NCBI GenBank assembly: GCA_004369045.1
Contig: ML213537.1
Span: 113,003 to 177,002 of the forward strand
DNA: 64,000 nt
Reading direction: 5' to 3'
From: Heliocybe sulcata
Lineage: Eukaryota; Basidiomycota; Agaricomycetes; Gloeophyllales; Gloeophyllaceae
The translations under genes were made by a program, and so were the position numbers. A model generated the notes under the pieces. It was not told the origin of the DNA and did not search any database. It saw only the letters and a list, made by a program, of their open reading frames with translations. Below are positions 32,931-43,587 of the stretch, in pieces. How positions within the stretch are numbered: the stretch's first letter is position 1; the number at the start of each line of letters is the position of its first letter.

Positions 32931-35530
32931 GGTGTAAACCGATCCAAGCGTCGTCAAGAGAGGTTGAGGCTGCGCCTCGAGGGTGGACTGGCCTTTAAGC
33001 AAAAACTGACTGCGTCGAAGTTGCAGTAGGCAGCGGTTGGACGACTATTTGTAAGCATCAGCGTCGTTTCTGTTCCAGTGCGAGAGCTCCTTGGTCGCTT
33101 GGTCGACCCTCCAAGGACTCGACGGAGATCTAGAAGTGGCGAAGAACGAACGGAACGCCACCCAGCCAAACAGGGCACGCAGAGAGTCATTGCTTTCCAG
33201 GACTATCGCTTGCCGTCCTTGAGACCCTCATCATAAGTTGATTCTTTGCTCAACAGTCCTAGTCAGCCCCATGGGCTGCTGACATGCGCGTTTGTAAATT
33301 CTAAGTCTGCCAGTATCGCGACAGCGGGGCTGGATTTCCGTTGCTGGTCCTCTCTATTCTCACCGAGGTGGTCGTCTCTTTGTCTATCAACATTTCAGTA
33401 CTTGATCTATCGCGATTGCACGCTTTGGAACTTTGGCCATCGGTTACCTAGGTGATACTATATGTCAGAAGTGGAAGCAGCAAACCAAGGTGAGTCTCAG
33501 TCTTGGAGAATAGTCAGCGCCATTGGAAGGTATTGCACTGTTGAAAGTACTCAGGTTCTCTACTTTCAACTAAACATGGTGGCAGTCTGAGCCTATCCAT
33601 GTCCTCCGTGTCCTTCCCTCTGTACCAGCGCGGTACGTCGCCCGATTTTGCGCGACCTCTCCTTGCGCACTTCGGTCCACGATTCGCAGTGCCGGTTTTC
33701 GACAGTGATCTGGGCAAGTCCTTATTCTGAGGCCCCGATGTCCTCGTCACATCGTGTCTAGGTATCTCTATCTTTCTCGGTCTGCACCCCCTTCATTCTC
33801 CTCAAATACAGACTGACGCGCGTCGAATGCACGAAATAGAATAGAATGTGGACGGAATTCAACACGCCCAAGCAAATGATGTCCGAAACCACGCCCAACG
33901 CCAACCACGTCTCGTATACAGCAAGCCTCTTCATGGAATCAAGTGATATGCATAGGTTCTGCGGACGAAGAGAGTCAGCGATGGAATGGACGGTAAGGAA
34001 CGATGCACTTACTACAGATGCCAATAATCCGAATCAATAAGTTATACGCTCTCCCGCGGCGGATCTTCATGCAACTACGCAGTACGAATTTCCGCCATCT
34101 CCTCCGGATTCCTCTGGGACTGGTTGCGACAGGGTGGTGTCATCCTCAGCGGTAGAGGGAGAAGAGAAGAGGACGGCGAAGAAATCCATTTGTTCGTGAA
34201 GGTGGGACGTGAGCGAGGTCGTCAAGGTGAGAGGCGCTTGGGCTCGATGACGAGTGCTTTCGACCTGATGAGGAGGAGCGACAGATTTCAAGGGCCTTTT
34301 ATACCCTCATTTTGCCTCGTCATCCGTTTGCTGCAACGACAATAAGCATTGAGACCGCAGAGTCGACTGTGGCGCAAGGTCTGTTCCAGATCTGCCTTCC
34401 ATATATGGAAGGTATCGTGGAACGTAACAATAAAGGCCTCCGGCTCTCGTGGCTCTCTTGACAATAAGCAATGACGCAGATATTTACGGTACGTGGTCCT
34501 TAACAAAAAGACGATCTGTGATACAGTATTATTAATTGATTCTGTCAGATCTTGCCAGGATCGCCCGAGGGCGTTCGCGATCGACCAGAGCTCGCCTCTG
34601 ATGCAAGCACTTGGCTGAGCTTCCGCAGGTCTCAGTCGCATAATTAAGGAGGATGGCGAACGGTGGCTGGCGCACCGGATGCGACTACACGCGTCGTCGT
34701 CGAGCAGGACAACAATGAGCCGGACCATGGTAAGCTCAATCAGCTCGAAATCGCCATGAGGCGATGTGCGGAAGTCTCGGGACCTTCTTTCTATGCCGTC
34801 CGCTCTGGCGCCATCGTCCATCGTACTTGTCTTGCTGGACAATAACGATCGAGGTGGAAATGGAACGCGGGGGAAGGTTCGGGGCGTTGATATCCAGGTA
34901 CGGCTCGTGCTTGTAAATGAACTAGACATTGAAGCAGCGGGATACGAAGCTGTTAGTCAAACGTCTACTGAGCCCGTGCCAGTGCGGCGTCTGGAATGCA
35001 GTCGCCCTATGACCCGACTGTGGCTGTGGATCGAGGTTTTGCTTTCGCTACTGCCCGCGCTTATCGCCTGCGATATGGTTTTCTAAGCAGGTCCACGCAT
35101 CCACTCCCGGAAACGTTCCATCTTGCTATGGAACCACCACTGCTGGCCTTGCGGAAGACGGCGAGTGTCCTTGTGCGTACCTGCACCGTACTTCTTTTCA
35201 TTCTCGTGGCTCGAAACCGAATTGCAAGAAGCCGTCATGTTAGGGCGTGTTCTGGAAGGGGTCCTTTGCCTGGTTCTTCCATTTTTGGGTGCATGGTGGT
35301 TCCACATTACGGAGCTTCTAGCTGGACGATATTCAGCTGCCATCATCAAATGGCAGACAATAAGCCGCTCGAGTCGATGCGATTCTCTCATAGGAATGAG
35401 TGCGTCTGAGCTGTCGTGGGTCGTGGCTGTATGCTGAGCGGACCTTGCATGCAGATACCCCGTCGTCGGAACGTATCGCCGCGGGGATTTACCTCTGCGC
35501 TCTGGCGAGGCCTTGGTTCCCAGTAGACTG
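32931..35530. repeat. Duplicated 2.6-kb segment, copy 1, function unrecognised
   Basis: Aligns with 43588-46330 in the same orientation at clearly recognisable but imperfect identity. It contains several overlapping frames (34288-34929 minus is the longest, 213 codons) that are interrupted or frame-shifted in the other copy. A well-formed plus-strand intron is kept in both copies (GTACGT to CTGTCAG at 34490-34549; compare 45216-45273), preceded by an exon end reading ALVALLTISN-x-ADIYG. This points to a decayed plus-strand gene. A hydrophobic minus-strand stretch (WLALGVVSDIICLGVL at about 33850-33920) could be a membrane helix. I cannot name a family. Confidence 0.55.
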
Positions 35531-36108
35531 CAGCGCGACTCGGTTCCGTGGGCGCCGTCCTCCCCTCAGATCGACCCCCCTTTTGATTTCATGCGTTGAC
35601 CAGAGTACGTCGACCTCACCCACCGTGAAAGAAGGCGAGTTGCAAAGTGTCGGGTATGGTTCGCGGGCGGATGGGGCGGCCTGTGGTGAGTTTGGGCGAG
35701 GTGAGTGGTGTATGTACGAGATGGCGATACTGGGTGCTTGTTGACGTGTAAAGCTGCGTCCAGAATGCCTGTGGAGCTCATGACCTGACCGTCCGAGGCT
35801 TGGCCCGCTCGTCTGCGGCAAGCTCTACGATCGCGGTGTTACGCTCTTTTACTCTCTTCCATAATGACGCGCGTGTACCTACCCATGCGCTACCAAGACA
35901 CTGGAACAGCTCGTCCGCGTCTTCGGGAGAGGTTGCCAACGCCAGTAAGGCTTAAAAGATGAACTGATGAGGGGACGGCGCAGTGTCTGTGGACTTGGAC
36001 CGCGTCGTCGGGATGCGCAGGTGGTCGGGTAAGTGATTGCTCTGGGGAATCAGAACGGGGTGCAAGTACTGCTGCTGGTGCTCTGTGCATTGGTCGTTTG
36101 TTGAAAGG
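35531..36108. other. Intergenic, no gene recognised
   Basis: Overlapping Ser/Pro/Arg-rich frames on both strands, none convincing. Confidence 0.4.
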
Positions 36109-37278
36109 TTATTTGGCTGGGTGTTCAACGACCGACTCCTCCCAATGTGAATGAGACACGATACCAATATCCGATTCCTGTTCTGTACGTCCGCGGTAGA
36201 TACCTAGGTAAATTGGGAGAGAGACGGCAAAAGTATGTAAGGTCCGTGAAAATCGACGATGGGGGCGAGAAGGAATGGCGCAGTCATGTTTGGCCGGGAA
36301 CGGCCTGCGTGTCTTGATTGCTTGGAAGTCGGGAGCGTAGTCTTCTCGGAAGGCCTGTGCAGTACGGTGAGCGAGGTTTTTGTAGGAGGGCGAGATCTGC
36401 TGACCGATAATATTGGTACCCCACGGGACGAGCACCCCAGAGGCATTCTTCAGCGTCCAGAGCAGAAGCTCTGGAGTTGGCGGGTAGTCGAGCGTCGGCT
36501 GGAGGAGGTGTCCCAAGCGGCCGTAGGTCATGGCGAAGGCGAAGAAGCAGGGATGCAGGAAGGAGCAGCCGCGGAAATCTACGGCGACGATCCTGCTGCC
36601 CTGGTCCTTCATGAAGTTGCCGATCCTGAGGTCGGAGACGCAGAGACGCAGGCCGTACTTGGCGACCTCGTGCGTGAAGCGGACGTGCCCGTTCCTCTCT
36701 GTGGCGCGGAGAATCTGGGGGCGAGGATCGTCATTGGAGAGCTGGGAAGGTGGGAAGAGGCTTACACCGTTGATATGGTCCTGTAGGTCCTTGACGGATT
36801 CGTACTCGATGGGGGCTATGGAGTCGATGAAAAAGGGGTGCTCGATGAGGCCTCCTCCGACAGGTCCAGGTTTTGAGCTGGGGCTGGGGATACTGATCAG
36901 GGCTTGTACGGCAGGGATGATGCGTGCTATATCGGCGTAGTCGCACATGTGGCCGTCGATGTACTCGGAAACGATGAAACCGAAGGTTTTCCGCGTAAAG
37001 GCGAGGTAGACGCGAGGGGCGCGCACGGCGGGGTTGTTGGTGTCCTGAAGGTATTGCCACACAAAGCACTGGGTCCTGGCTTCGGCCATGGTGACGCCGT
37101 ACCCGTACTTGACCCAGATGTCGGTGAGCTGGTCGTCAGACTGCTTGTCGAGGGTTATATGCACGCCGCGGACGTGGGCTTGGCGAGGACCGAGTTTGAA
37201 ACATTAATGGCTGACGATCGTCTCGTAGCTCGGGAGATTGGCAGGCTTATCGTTAATGAATGTGTGCACTTCGGACAT
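36109..37278 (-). pseudogene. Aminoglycoside-phosphotransferase-like kinase with an in-frame stop
   Basis: Starting from ATG at 37278, the frame runs 390 codons without an intron but has TAA at 37206-37204 (codon 25). Both sides of the stop are collinear with fungal kinase-like (PKL/APH-fold) proteins: an opening MSEVHTFIND...LPSYETIV, then WVKYGYGVTMAEA, FGFIVSEYIDGHMC as the hinge, SDLRIGNFM in place of the catalytic HxDxxxxN loop and IVAVDFRGCSF as the metal-binding Asp. No GT-AG intron that keeps the frame spans the stop. Translation from the later ATG at 37164 would give 351 aa lacking the N-terminus. The role in this family is unknown. It is either a fresh pseudogene or an N-terminally shortened protein. 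Confidence 0.68.
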
Positions 37279-37771
37279 GGTGCAAGACCAACGGTCGCTG
37301 AACTGTGGCAAAGGGGCCTCACTTGGATAAGCTTGTCCCACGGTCCAAAACCGGTTACTAAAGCACCAAAAACGAACAACCAGCTGATGCAATCTTCCGT
37401 TGTATGGCTCCAAGGTCGTGCCACCGTGGTTACTTTCAAACTCGAGCTCCGTCCTTCGGTCAGCTTCTCGAGGCTTTGCTTGATCGCAACTTTTTCTTCG
37501 GAAGATCGGCGTCGCCTACCTCGGCTGTCGCGACTTCATGTACGCCCTCGTCCTGCATCTCTCCATCTTCCAGCGCTTGATTTGTTCTTGTCTTTTCTTT
37601 GGGGGGCACCCTAGTTCTCAAGCAGTTGCTTCTGGACGGCCTTTTCATAGATGGCGCTGATGCGGAAGGCAACATTCAGATCGACGACAAGCACATATGT
37701 TTTCAGCTTGCTGGGTTGGCGATATCTCCCCTCCACGCCCCTCTCACCACACCCGGCATCCAACGCACCAC
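37279..37771. other. Intergenic, no gene recognised
   Basis: Contains the presumed promoter of the kinase-like gene. The minus-strand frame 37611-37955 (114 codons) overlaps its left part; its only notable segment is the 69-bp repeat described separately. Confidence 0.35.
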
Positions 37772-37840
37772 GCAGCTTGCTCGACGCATACCCAACCGCA
37801 TCGACTGCGCGGTCTGGCCGGCCGACTTGGTACGTGTTGC
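37772..37840. repeat. 69-bp dispersed repeat, copy 1
   Basis: Strongly similar to 54642-54710 on the same strand, sharing ACCGCGCNGTCGAT and GGTTGGGTATG blocks (minus-strand reading). On the minus strand both copies can encode a peptide of the pattern G-R/W-P-D/N-RAVD-x-VGY, so it may be a relic exon rather than a mobile element. Confidence 0.5.
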
Positions 37841-38129
37841 GAATCAGGTACAACCAGGCTAGCGACGCTGTTTGAGTCCCCTGTCGGTGCGCCAAGGCCT
37901 TTGTCTCTAATATTATATCATCTGAGCCAAGGCTAACGATCGTGCTTCCCCCCACTCAGTATCTTGTACTCGTCCCTCTTCCCACTCATGACTTCGCCGT
38001 GTACATTTCTTTGTAATCATGTCAGGATGTAGAAAGGTTGATGGATATGAGTTCGGTTTCAGTGTGAACCATTCCATGTGCCGTCTACGAAAGGATATCT
38101 TGGTGAAATTTCGAGAAAGCAAGTGCACG

Positions 38130-39640
38130 AAACGCCACATTGGCTACGTATCTCCAAATTCGAACCCCGCGACGCGTCCACATCTCCGCGTGTCCTGCTT
38201 CAGCCACTCCTGCCGCCACTCCTGCGTCCTCGTTCTCTGCCAGGCGTTCGAGATGACCTGCTAGGTCCTTAGACTCCAACAGGGTTCGCGACGAGGCTGC
38301 GGCAAAGATGATGAATTTCCCTCTCTTTGCTGACGATGCTATGGCGCACAATGTAGGCTGGAAGTCGCCGAGACGTTAGCGCAGAGGAGACAGCGGTGCT
38401 GCGCATGGAAGCGGACACCTGGTGTCTCCTGCAAGCCATCCCTTTCTTCCTAATTACACCTCCACCCCGTCACACCTTCCCCAGCTTCGCGTCCCCGCCT
38501 CTGTCGCGCCCTCCCCACAGACCTCTGTGCTCCTCGAATCCACCTGCCGCAAGTGGTCCGACCACCTCTGAGCGCATATCAGCTCATGGAGGAGAAGCAG
38601 GCGGCCGGAGCTGAGGTTTTGGGAGGAGTGGAAGGATGATGAGGAGTGTTCGCCGCGTGTAACCAGAGGAGAGGGATGAAGGGTGGGTGCGTTGACGGGA
38701 CTGGCGTCAGGGAGGGGTGCATAACACTAGTGACGCGTGAGTATGACTGACGGGTTGGACTTTGAAAGACGCCGGCAGATCATCTGTTGGTATATATCGC
38801 AGTTGCATGACCAGACGGATGTGCTGTAGTCCCGCAAGGCTCGAGTGAGTGCGAGTTTTGCCCTGGTATTCTTTTCTTCTCTTTTAGTAGCTCGTCCCTT
38901 CGTAATCGTCATGCTCACTTCTGCATCTGCTCCAGCGAATTGGCACTGATTATATCGTCCCACTGGTTACCCGCACCTCCTCGCGCTCTTCCTACAGATG
39001 ATCGACGTCCCGACGCGGAGGGCACGATCCTCGCATCCTACCTTACGTCCTAGAGGTACAGCTCCGTCTCCACATACCTTCGCTTTACCGCAATCACTGA
39101 CTTCACCTGTCCGACTCTCCCAGTTGTCCGGGCAGCGCCCTCTATGCCCGCTTCCTGGACCCCAACGCCGCGCAGTTCCTCGTCCCCTTAGGAATCACTG
39201 CGGTTCTGGAGGCACGAATGCAGGCGCTGAAATATGAGCGTACTGATTCATACTTTGAGGACAAGGGTTCGCAGGAGACAAGTGCTCGTCAGGATAATAC
39301 GCTCCTCAGTAAACGGTTATCATACGGTCGCGTGTGATGTTAGTGGACTGTTCCCTGAGTATTTGTCTTATTCCGGGAAGGGATACTTGTATGTCCTTTC
39401 TCTATAGAAACTTGGCTCACGCCCTTCAACTCTTCACGACTGTCGCGGACTTTTGGTATAAGCTGTACGACGATTTCAGCGACGCTGAGGGAAAGAGGCT
39501 TGGAGAGTGCAGTTCGTACGGGAGGCGGTGGTTAAGGGCGTTAAGGGAGGTGGTGGGGATCTGTGGAGACCCGTCGGAGCCAAGTATGGGGCAAAGGTCG
39601 TACTGTGTCGTGCGGTACGTTATCGAAGCGTGTCTCTGAC
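38130..39640 (+). pseudogene. Nup107 pseudogene with internal deletions
   Basis: Collinear with the intact Nup107 gene at 56009-59272, including part of its 5' flank. Recognisable parts in order: end of intron 1 and exon 2 (AVLRMEADTW at about 38395), exon 6 (SPQTSVLLEST..., about 38510-38620), exon 7 (about 38760-38850), exons 8 and 9 (about 38960-39230) and exons 14-15 (LAHALQLFTTVAD, KLYDDFSDAEGKRL, about 39345-39560). Exons 3-5 and 10-13 are gone and stops are frequent. It lies about 17 kb upstream of the functional gene in the same orientation. Confidence 0.8.
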
Positions 39641-40084
39641 CGAGGCTCGGTGGCATCCCGCGTAGTATAGCTGACGTATCAGCATGCAGGGATATCAACT
39701 CAAGCTTCAAGTCTGGTAATTTTGATAAAGTGAAGAGCGCAATGTGACGGGATCGCAGTAAGACGCAGTCTACGTCAGGGGGTGTCGCTTGCCGTTTGCC
39801 AACTCGCACGTCCCGTGATGTCCTTCCACCACCTTGTGACATTAATGGCCCTCTTACCGGTGTCCATTAATACGAGCAGCTGTCCCAAGGGGCGGATGGT
39901 GTCGACATGTTCGGGCTTCTTATGGTCGCCTCTTCAAGTCGACAGAGATGAGTTCGTAATCGATCCCCAGTTCTTCTTCGCAGATCACAGTGTCAGGCGA
40001 GCGAGAATGTCTATACAGCTTCACCTTACAAAATAGACAGAGGAGATAGTCCTAGGTCCCGTGATTAAGTGCCGGGGGATTCTA

Positions 40085-40565
40085 GAATAGAGAACGAACA
40101 TGGGTATCGTATTCGACAATGATGAGCAGCAGGTGTATGCGGTACTTCCGAAGTTTATAACCTTGATACGAACCGGTGGCTTTGATATCGCCTGCGTACA
40201 TCTGCTTCTCGTTGTTTTTCAGAGCGTCCAAAGGTATGGTCGCGCTGCGAACACGTCAGGACTGGATACCGTAACGAGCGGGAGGGACTTTACATGAGCA
40301 GAGCTATAGCCATGGTTGACGACGTACATGAAGTCTAACGTCTTCATGGTGTCCCGCCGGACAATTGCCGCGAGCTCTGTGCGGCCTTTTGCCGTGGCGG
40401 ACTTGTTCAGGTCGAGGATGTGCCCCGGGCAGGTCGGTATATTCCTCTGGAAGAACAATGCATCAGAATGTCAGGGGATACGGTTCGGCGAATGGACTAT
40501 GAGAGATGTACAGGCGGAGGGGCTTGAATGTACGGATCGATAAGCGGTAGGGCTCGCGCAGGCAT
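40085..40565 (-). pseudogene. 2OG-Fe(II) oxygenase copy D, 5' fragment (exons 1-3)
   Basis: Start at 40565 (MPARALPLIDPYIQAPPP), then a degraded exon 2 (SATAKGRTELAAIV, a 1-codon insertion, VVNHGYSSA) and exon 3 (about 40110-40250). Homology ends near 40085. Copy B is its closest relative, including the upstream spacer, so D occupies the place of B in the second block. Confidence 0.72.
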
Positions 40566-41345
40566 GTTGGGGGGAGTATGACGTGGAGGTAGGGGTAATC
40601 GGAGGCCTTGGCGTGTGTATACCAGGAGGAAGGAAGCTGAAGAGGTAGAGATTGTGTCCGGGTAGATGGCGCGATAGTTGGTTCTTCGTGAATGAACTGT
40701 GGAGGTCGATTCGTCACATGTGTCTGGACGTCCGGGTTAGTCAAGGGTCGCCATGTTGACCGACCTTGCCGAATCCTTTCCATAATGACAAAGGCACCAG
40801 AACGGAGCCGTATGAGGGTGTAGGCAAAAGAAGATAGCGCTGGGCACCTAAACTCAGTTGGACAACTATCCTTGCGGCGGACCGCTCATGAATCCGTTGA
40901 TAAAGTTTAATGAATACCTACAAATGTAGTGATTCATCGATTGCCTGCAACACCGCGGGGCAAAGAGGAATGGCGAAACACGCACAGGGTCAAGAAGCGA
41001 CATCCATAGACGTGCTTATGGGCTTAACGCTTCCATTCCTGAGGGAAGCAGCTACCTAGAAATATCTTGGTTAGGCCACGCTATTCCTCGTTCCTCATCT
41101 TGTCCGTCCTGTCGAGTACAAGGCCGTATTATGCTGGATGTACACTGTGATGGAAGACAGAACTCGATAACACACAAAAGGTTGGGCTCGAAAGGACGCG
41201 AAATGCATGCCGAGAGATCCTTCATATCCAATCCTCGAGCGCGTCTCTGCATGGACTTGTATAGGTAGCGCGAAAGGGTACGAAAATCTGCTAGGGACGA
41301 GCAGTAATTAGCAAGAAACGCTCGCGACGTTACAATGACTGATCG
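40566..41345. repeat. Spacer upstream of copy D, duplicate of 32035-32845
   Basis: Aligns with the spacer of the first block. It contains no gene. It ends at the 3' end of oxygenase C. Confidence 0.6.
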
Positions 41346-42957
41346 TCAGTTATAGTGTTTGACAAGGACCCCCTCGAGATACTGCGTATCCACGCCACTC
41401 CCACCCTTCTTCACCTCGCTCTGTCCGTAAGCGCGGATTCGAGCCTTTCGGTATTCGTCCATGGTAGGCTCCTTGCCCTGTTCTGGCAAACGCTCGCGAC
41501 GTACGCCTTCGCGCTTTATAACTGGACTGTCTTCCAGAGGCTTCAGGACGACGTCGTTGTCGAGCATGGCAAAGTAGAAGACACCGAGACGAGCGTATCC
41601 GCGCTGGGAGGGAGGCGGCTGGACGACGCGGTGGATTGTGGCTTTGTAGATCCCTCCGGAAAGGAATTCCAGTGCGTCACCGATGTTGATCACCTAGGTC
41701 GTCGGAAATAAGGTGGTAAAGTAGACTAGATGGGGGTGTCTTACTAGAGCGTTGTCGATGTGCTTCACCCACTTCCATCGGCCTTCGGGGGACATGATCT
41801 GCAGAGCAGCGACCGGCTGGCTCCATAGGACTGTCACACTATTGTGATCTGTACATGCATAACGAACATCTGTAACTCGAGTCTGTTGGCGAGAATAGCT
41901 TTACTTGCCTGTGTGACCTTTAAGCCAGACGTTCTTCGTCTTCTCTTCTTCTTCATCTGAGCGAGGATAGCTGAGACAGATATTATGTCAAGTAACTCGG
42001 GCACTATACGCTCTGCCACATACTATTTCATACATCTCACTAACATACAGGACAATCGGCATGAGCTGCGTCACATGAGAGCAAGGAAGATGAACTCACG
42101 CCAAGATTCGTTCTGAGCGTTGTATTTGAGGATATTCACTAATGTTTCCTCGGGCATCTCAAGACCAAGCGCCAACAGCCTCAGGAAAGGATGAAGTGTC
42201 ACAAGAGGCACTGCGCCGATAGAGCAGGAGCCTTTACCTGACGATGGGATGGACCACATTGACATGGCAGTGCTCGATGAAGGCTTCAATCTCTGGTAAG
42301 AACGGTCGAAGAGCCTGTGGATGAGGCTTCCGATTGACGTCCGGGTTGACTGCATTTGGGGTTGTGTCCCATAAGCTCGGGACGATGACTAAGGAGCGGA
42401 CTACCTACTATTGTAGTGCTCGATCTGGTCCTGCACGCCATTGTCGATGTGCTGAGCAACATAGCGGAAATATCAGCACAGTACTTGGTATTGATAAACA
42501 GCAGGCACACCCAGTAGTTGCGTAGCTTGTAGCCAAGATAGGAACCAGCACCTTTGATATCGCCGGCGTACATCCCCTTCTCATCGTTCTTGACGGCGTC
42601 GAAGGGAACGTTCGCGATGTCGAAGATACGCTTCGTCTGAGAGTGATTTAGTACTCGACGGTTTGAATAATGGGAAGAGCGTCACCTGGGCAGGAGTGTA
42701 GCCATGATTAACAGCATACAGAAAGCCTGACGTCTTCATGGTGTCACGGACAATTGCGGCGAGCTCTGCACGGCCTTCTGCGGTGGCGGCGATGCTCAGG
42801 TCGATGATGGGCAGGTCGGCATATTCCACTAAGAGAACGATGAATTAGAACGTTAGGGGCGACTATTTACTGAAAGGACGATGATAGACGTACAGTCCTC
42901 GGTAGGAGGCGGAGCAGGAGTGTACGGGTCGACATGTGGTAAGACTCGAGTAGGCAT
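41346..42957 (-). CDS. 2-oxoglutarate/Fe(II)-dependent oxygenase C (IPNS-like)
   Basis: Ten exons in coding order: 42957-42894, 42828-42686, 42636-42511, 42451-42409, 42349-42238, 42179-42100, 42039-42024, 41970-41909, 41848-41745, 41693-41346, giving 365 aa with matching phases. Iron ligands are His214-x-Asp216 (GHTDHNS) and His271 (ATIHRVV). It has YADLPIIDLS and VNHGYTPAQ at the N-terminus and the KHYN tail. The 16-nt exon 7 and the GC-AG intron 8 are shared with copy B. It differs from B mainly at the exon 4/5 junction, where it has three extra residues, as in E, and around the HxD motif (HNSVTVLW against VGSVTILW), near the active site. No lesion. Substrate unknown; probably a cytosolic oxidase of secondary metabolism or detoxification. 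Confidence 0.87.
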
Positions 42958-43004
42958 GCTTCGTGGATTGTATGTTGAGAACGGCGTGACTTGGAGGTAT
43001 AGCG

Positions 43005-43012
43005 TATATATA
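43005..43012 (-). promoter_or_regulatory. TATA box of oxygenase C
   Basis: TATATATA on the minus strand, about 50 bp upstream of the start codon at 42957. Confidence 0.5.
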
Positions 43013-43587
43013 CTGGAAGGTGAGAAGTCAATGGATAAGAAGGATGATATCTGCGGTAATGGCATGGAAATGCTGAACACGATAGGATAGTTCTCGTAAC
43101 TGAAAGTGGAGAGCGATTGAATGGACACCCGAAGAACACCAAGTTCGGCCCGCCACTTGACTGAATGGCGCGGCTTCTATCGAGAACGGGAAGGTCAGTG
43201 GGTCAAGTACTTCGTGTCCCTGCCACGAAAGCCGTATCAGCAGTAGCAGCGGCAGAAGTTGAAGTATAAGTAGCATTCTGCGACCTAACTTAGACAGTCA
43301 GTATTCTGACGTATGTTGAGTACTATTGGCAACCAGTCGCGGACAGAGCAGTTATCAAGCTCGGAGGGACGTCAATGAAAGTGTGATCCTTGGAACTACC
43401 GCGGGATACATCTGGTAAGTCAAGATGGCATTCAGAATCCACGAGCGACGCCCTGCAGTTCGCAATTGTCACAGCTGAGCTTATCGCTCCCATTCTGAAG
43501 AGCCAGGCGTCCTCATGAGCAGTCGAGTGATGTTTAGTCCTAGGGATATCAAGACCCGGATGCCGGACTCAAGATACAACAATCCGA
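43013..43587. other. Intergenic upstream of oxygenase C
   Basis: No gene recognised. It has no counterpart at the matching place in the first block, where fragment F is cut off. Confidence 0.4.

Noticed and set aside
37150-37290. Intron that would remove the TAA in the kinase-like gene
   Set aside because: The only GT...AG span covering the stop is 37 nt and changes the frame afterwards.
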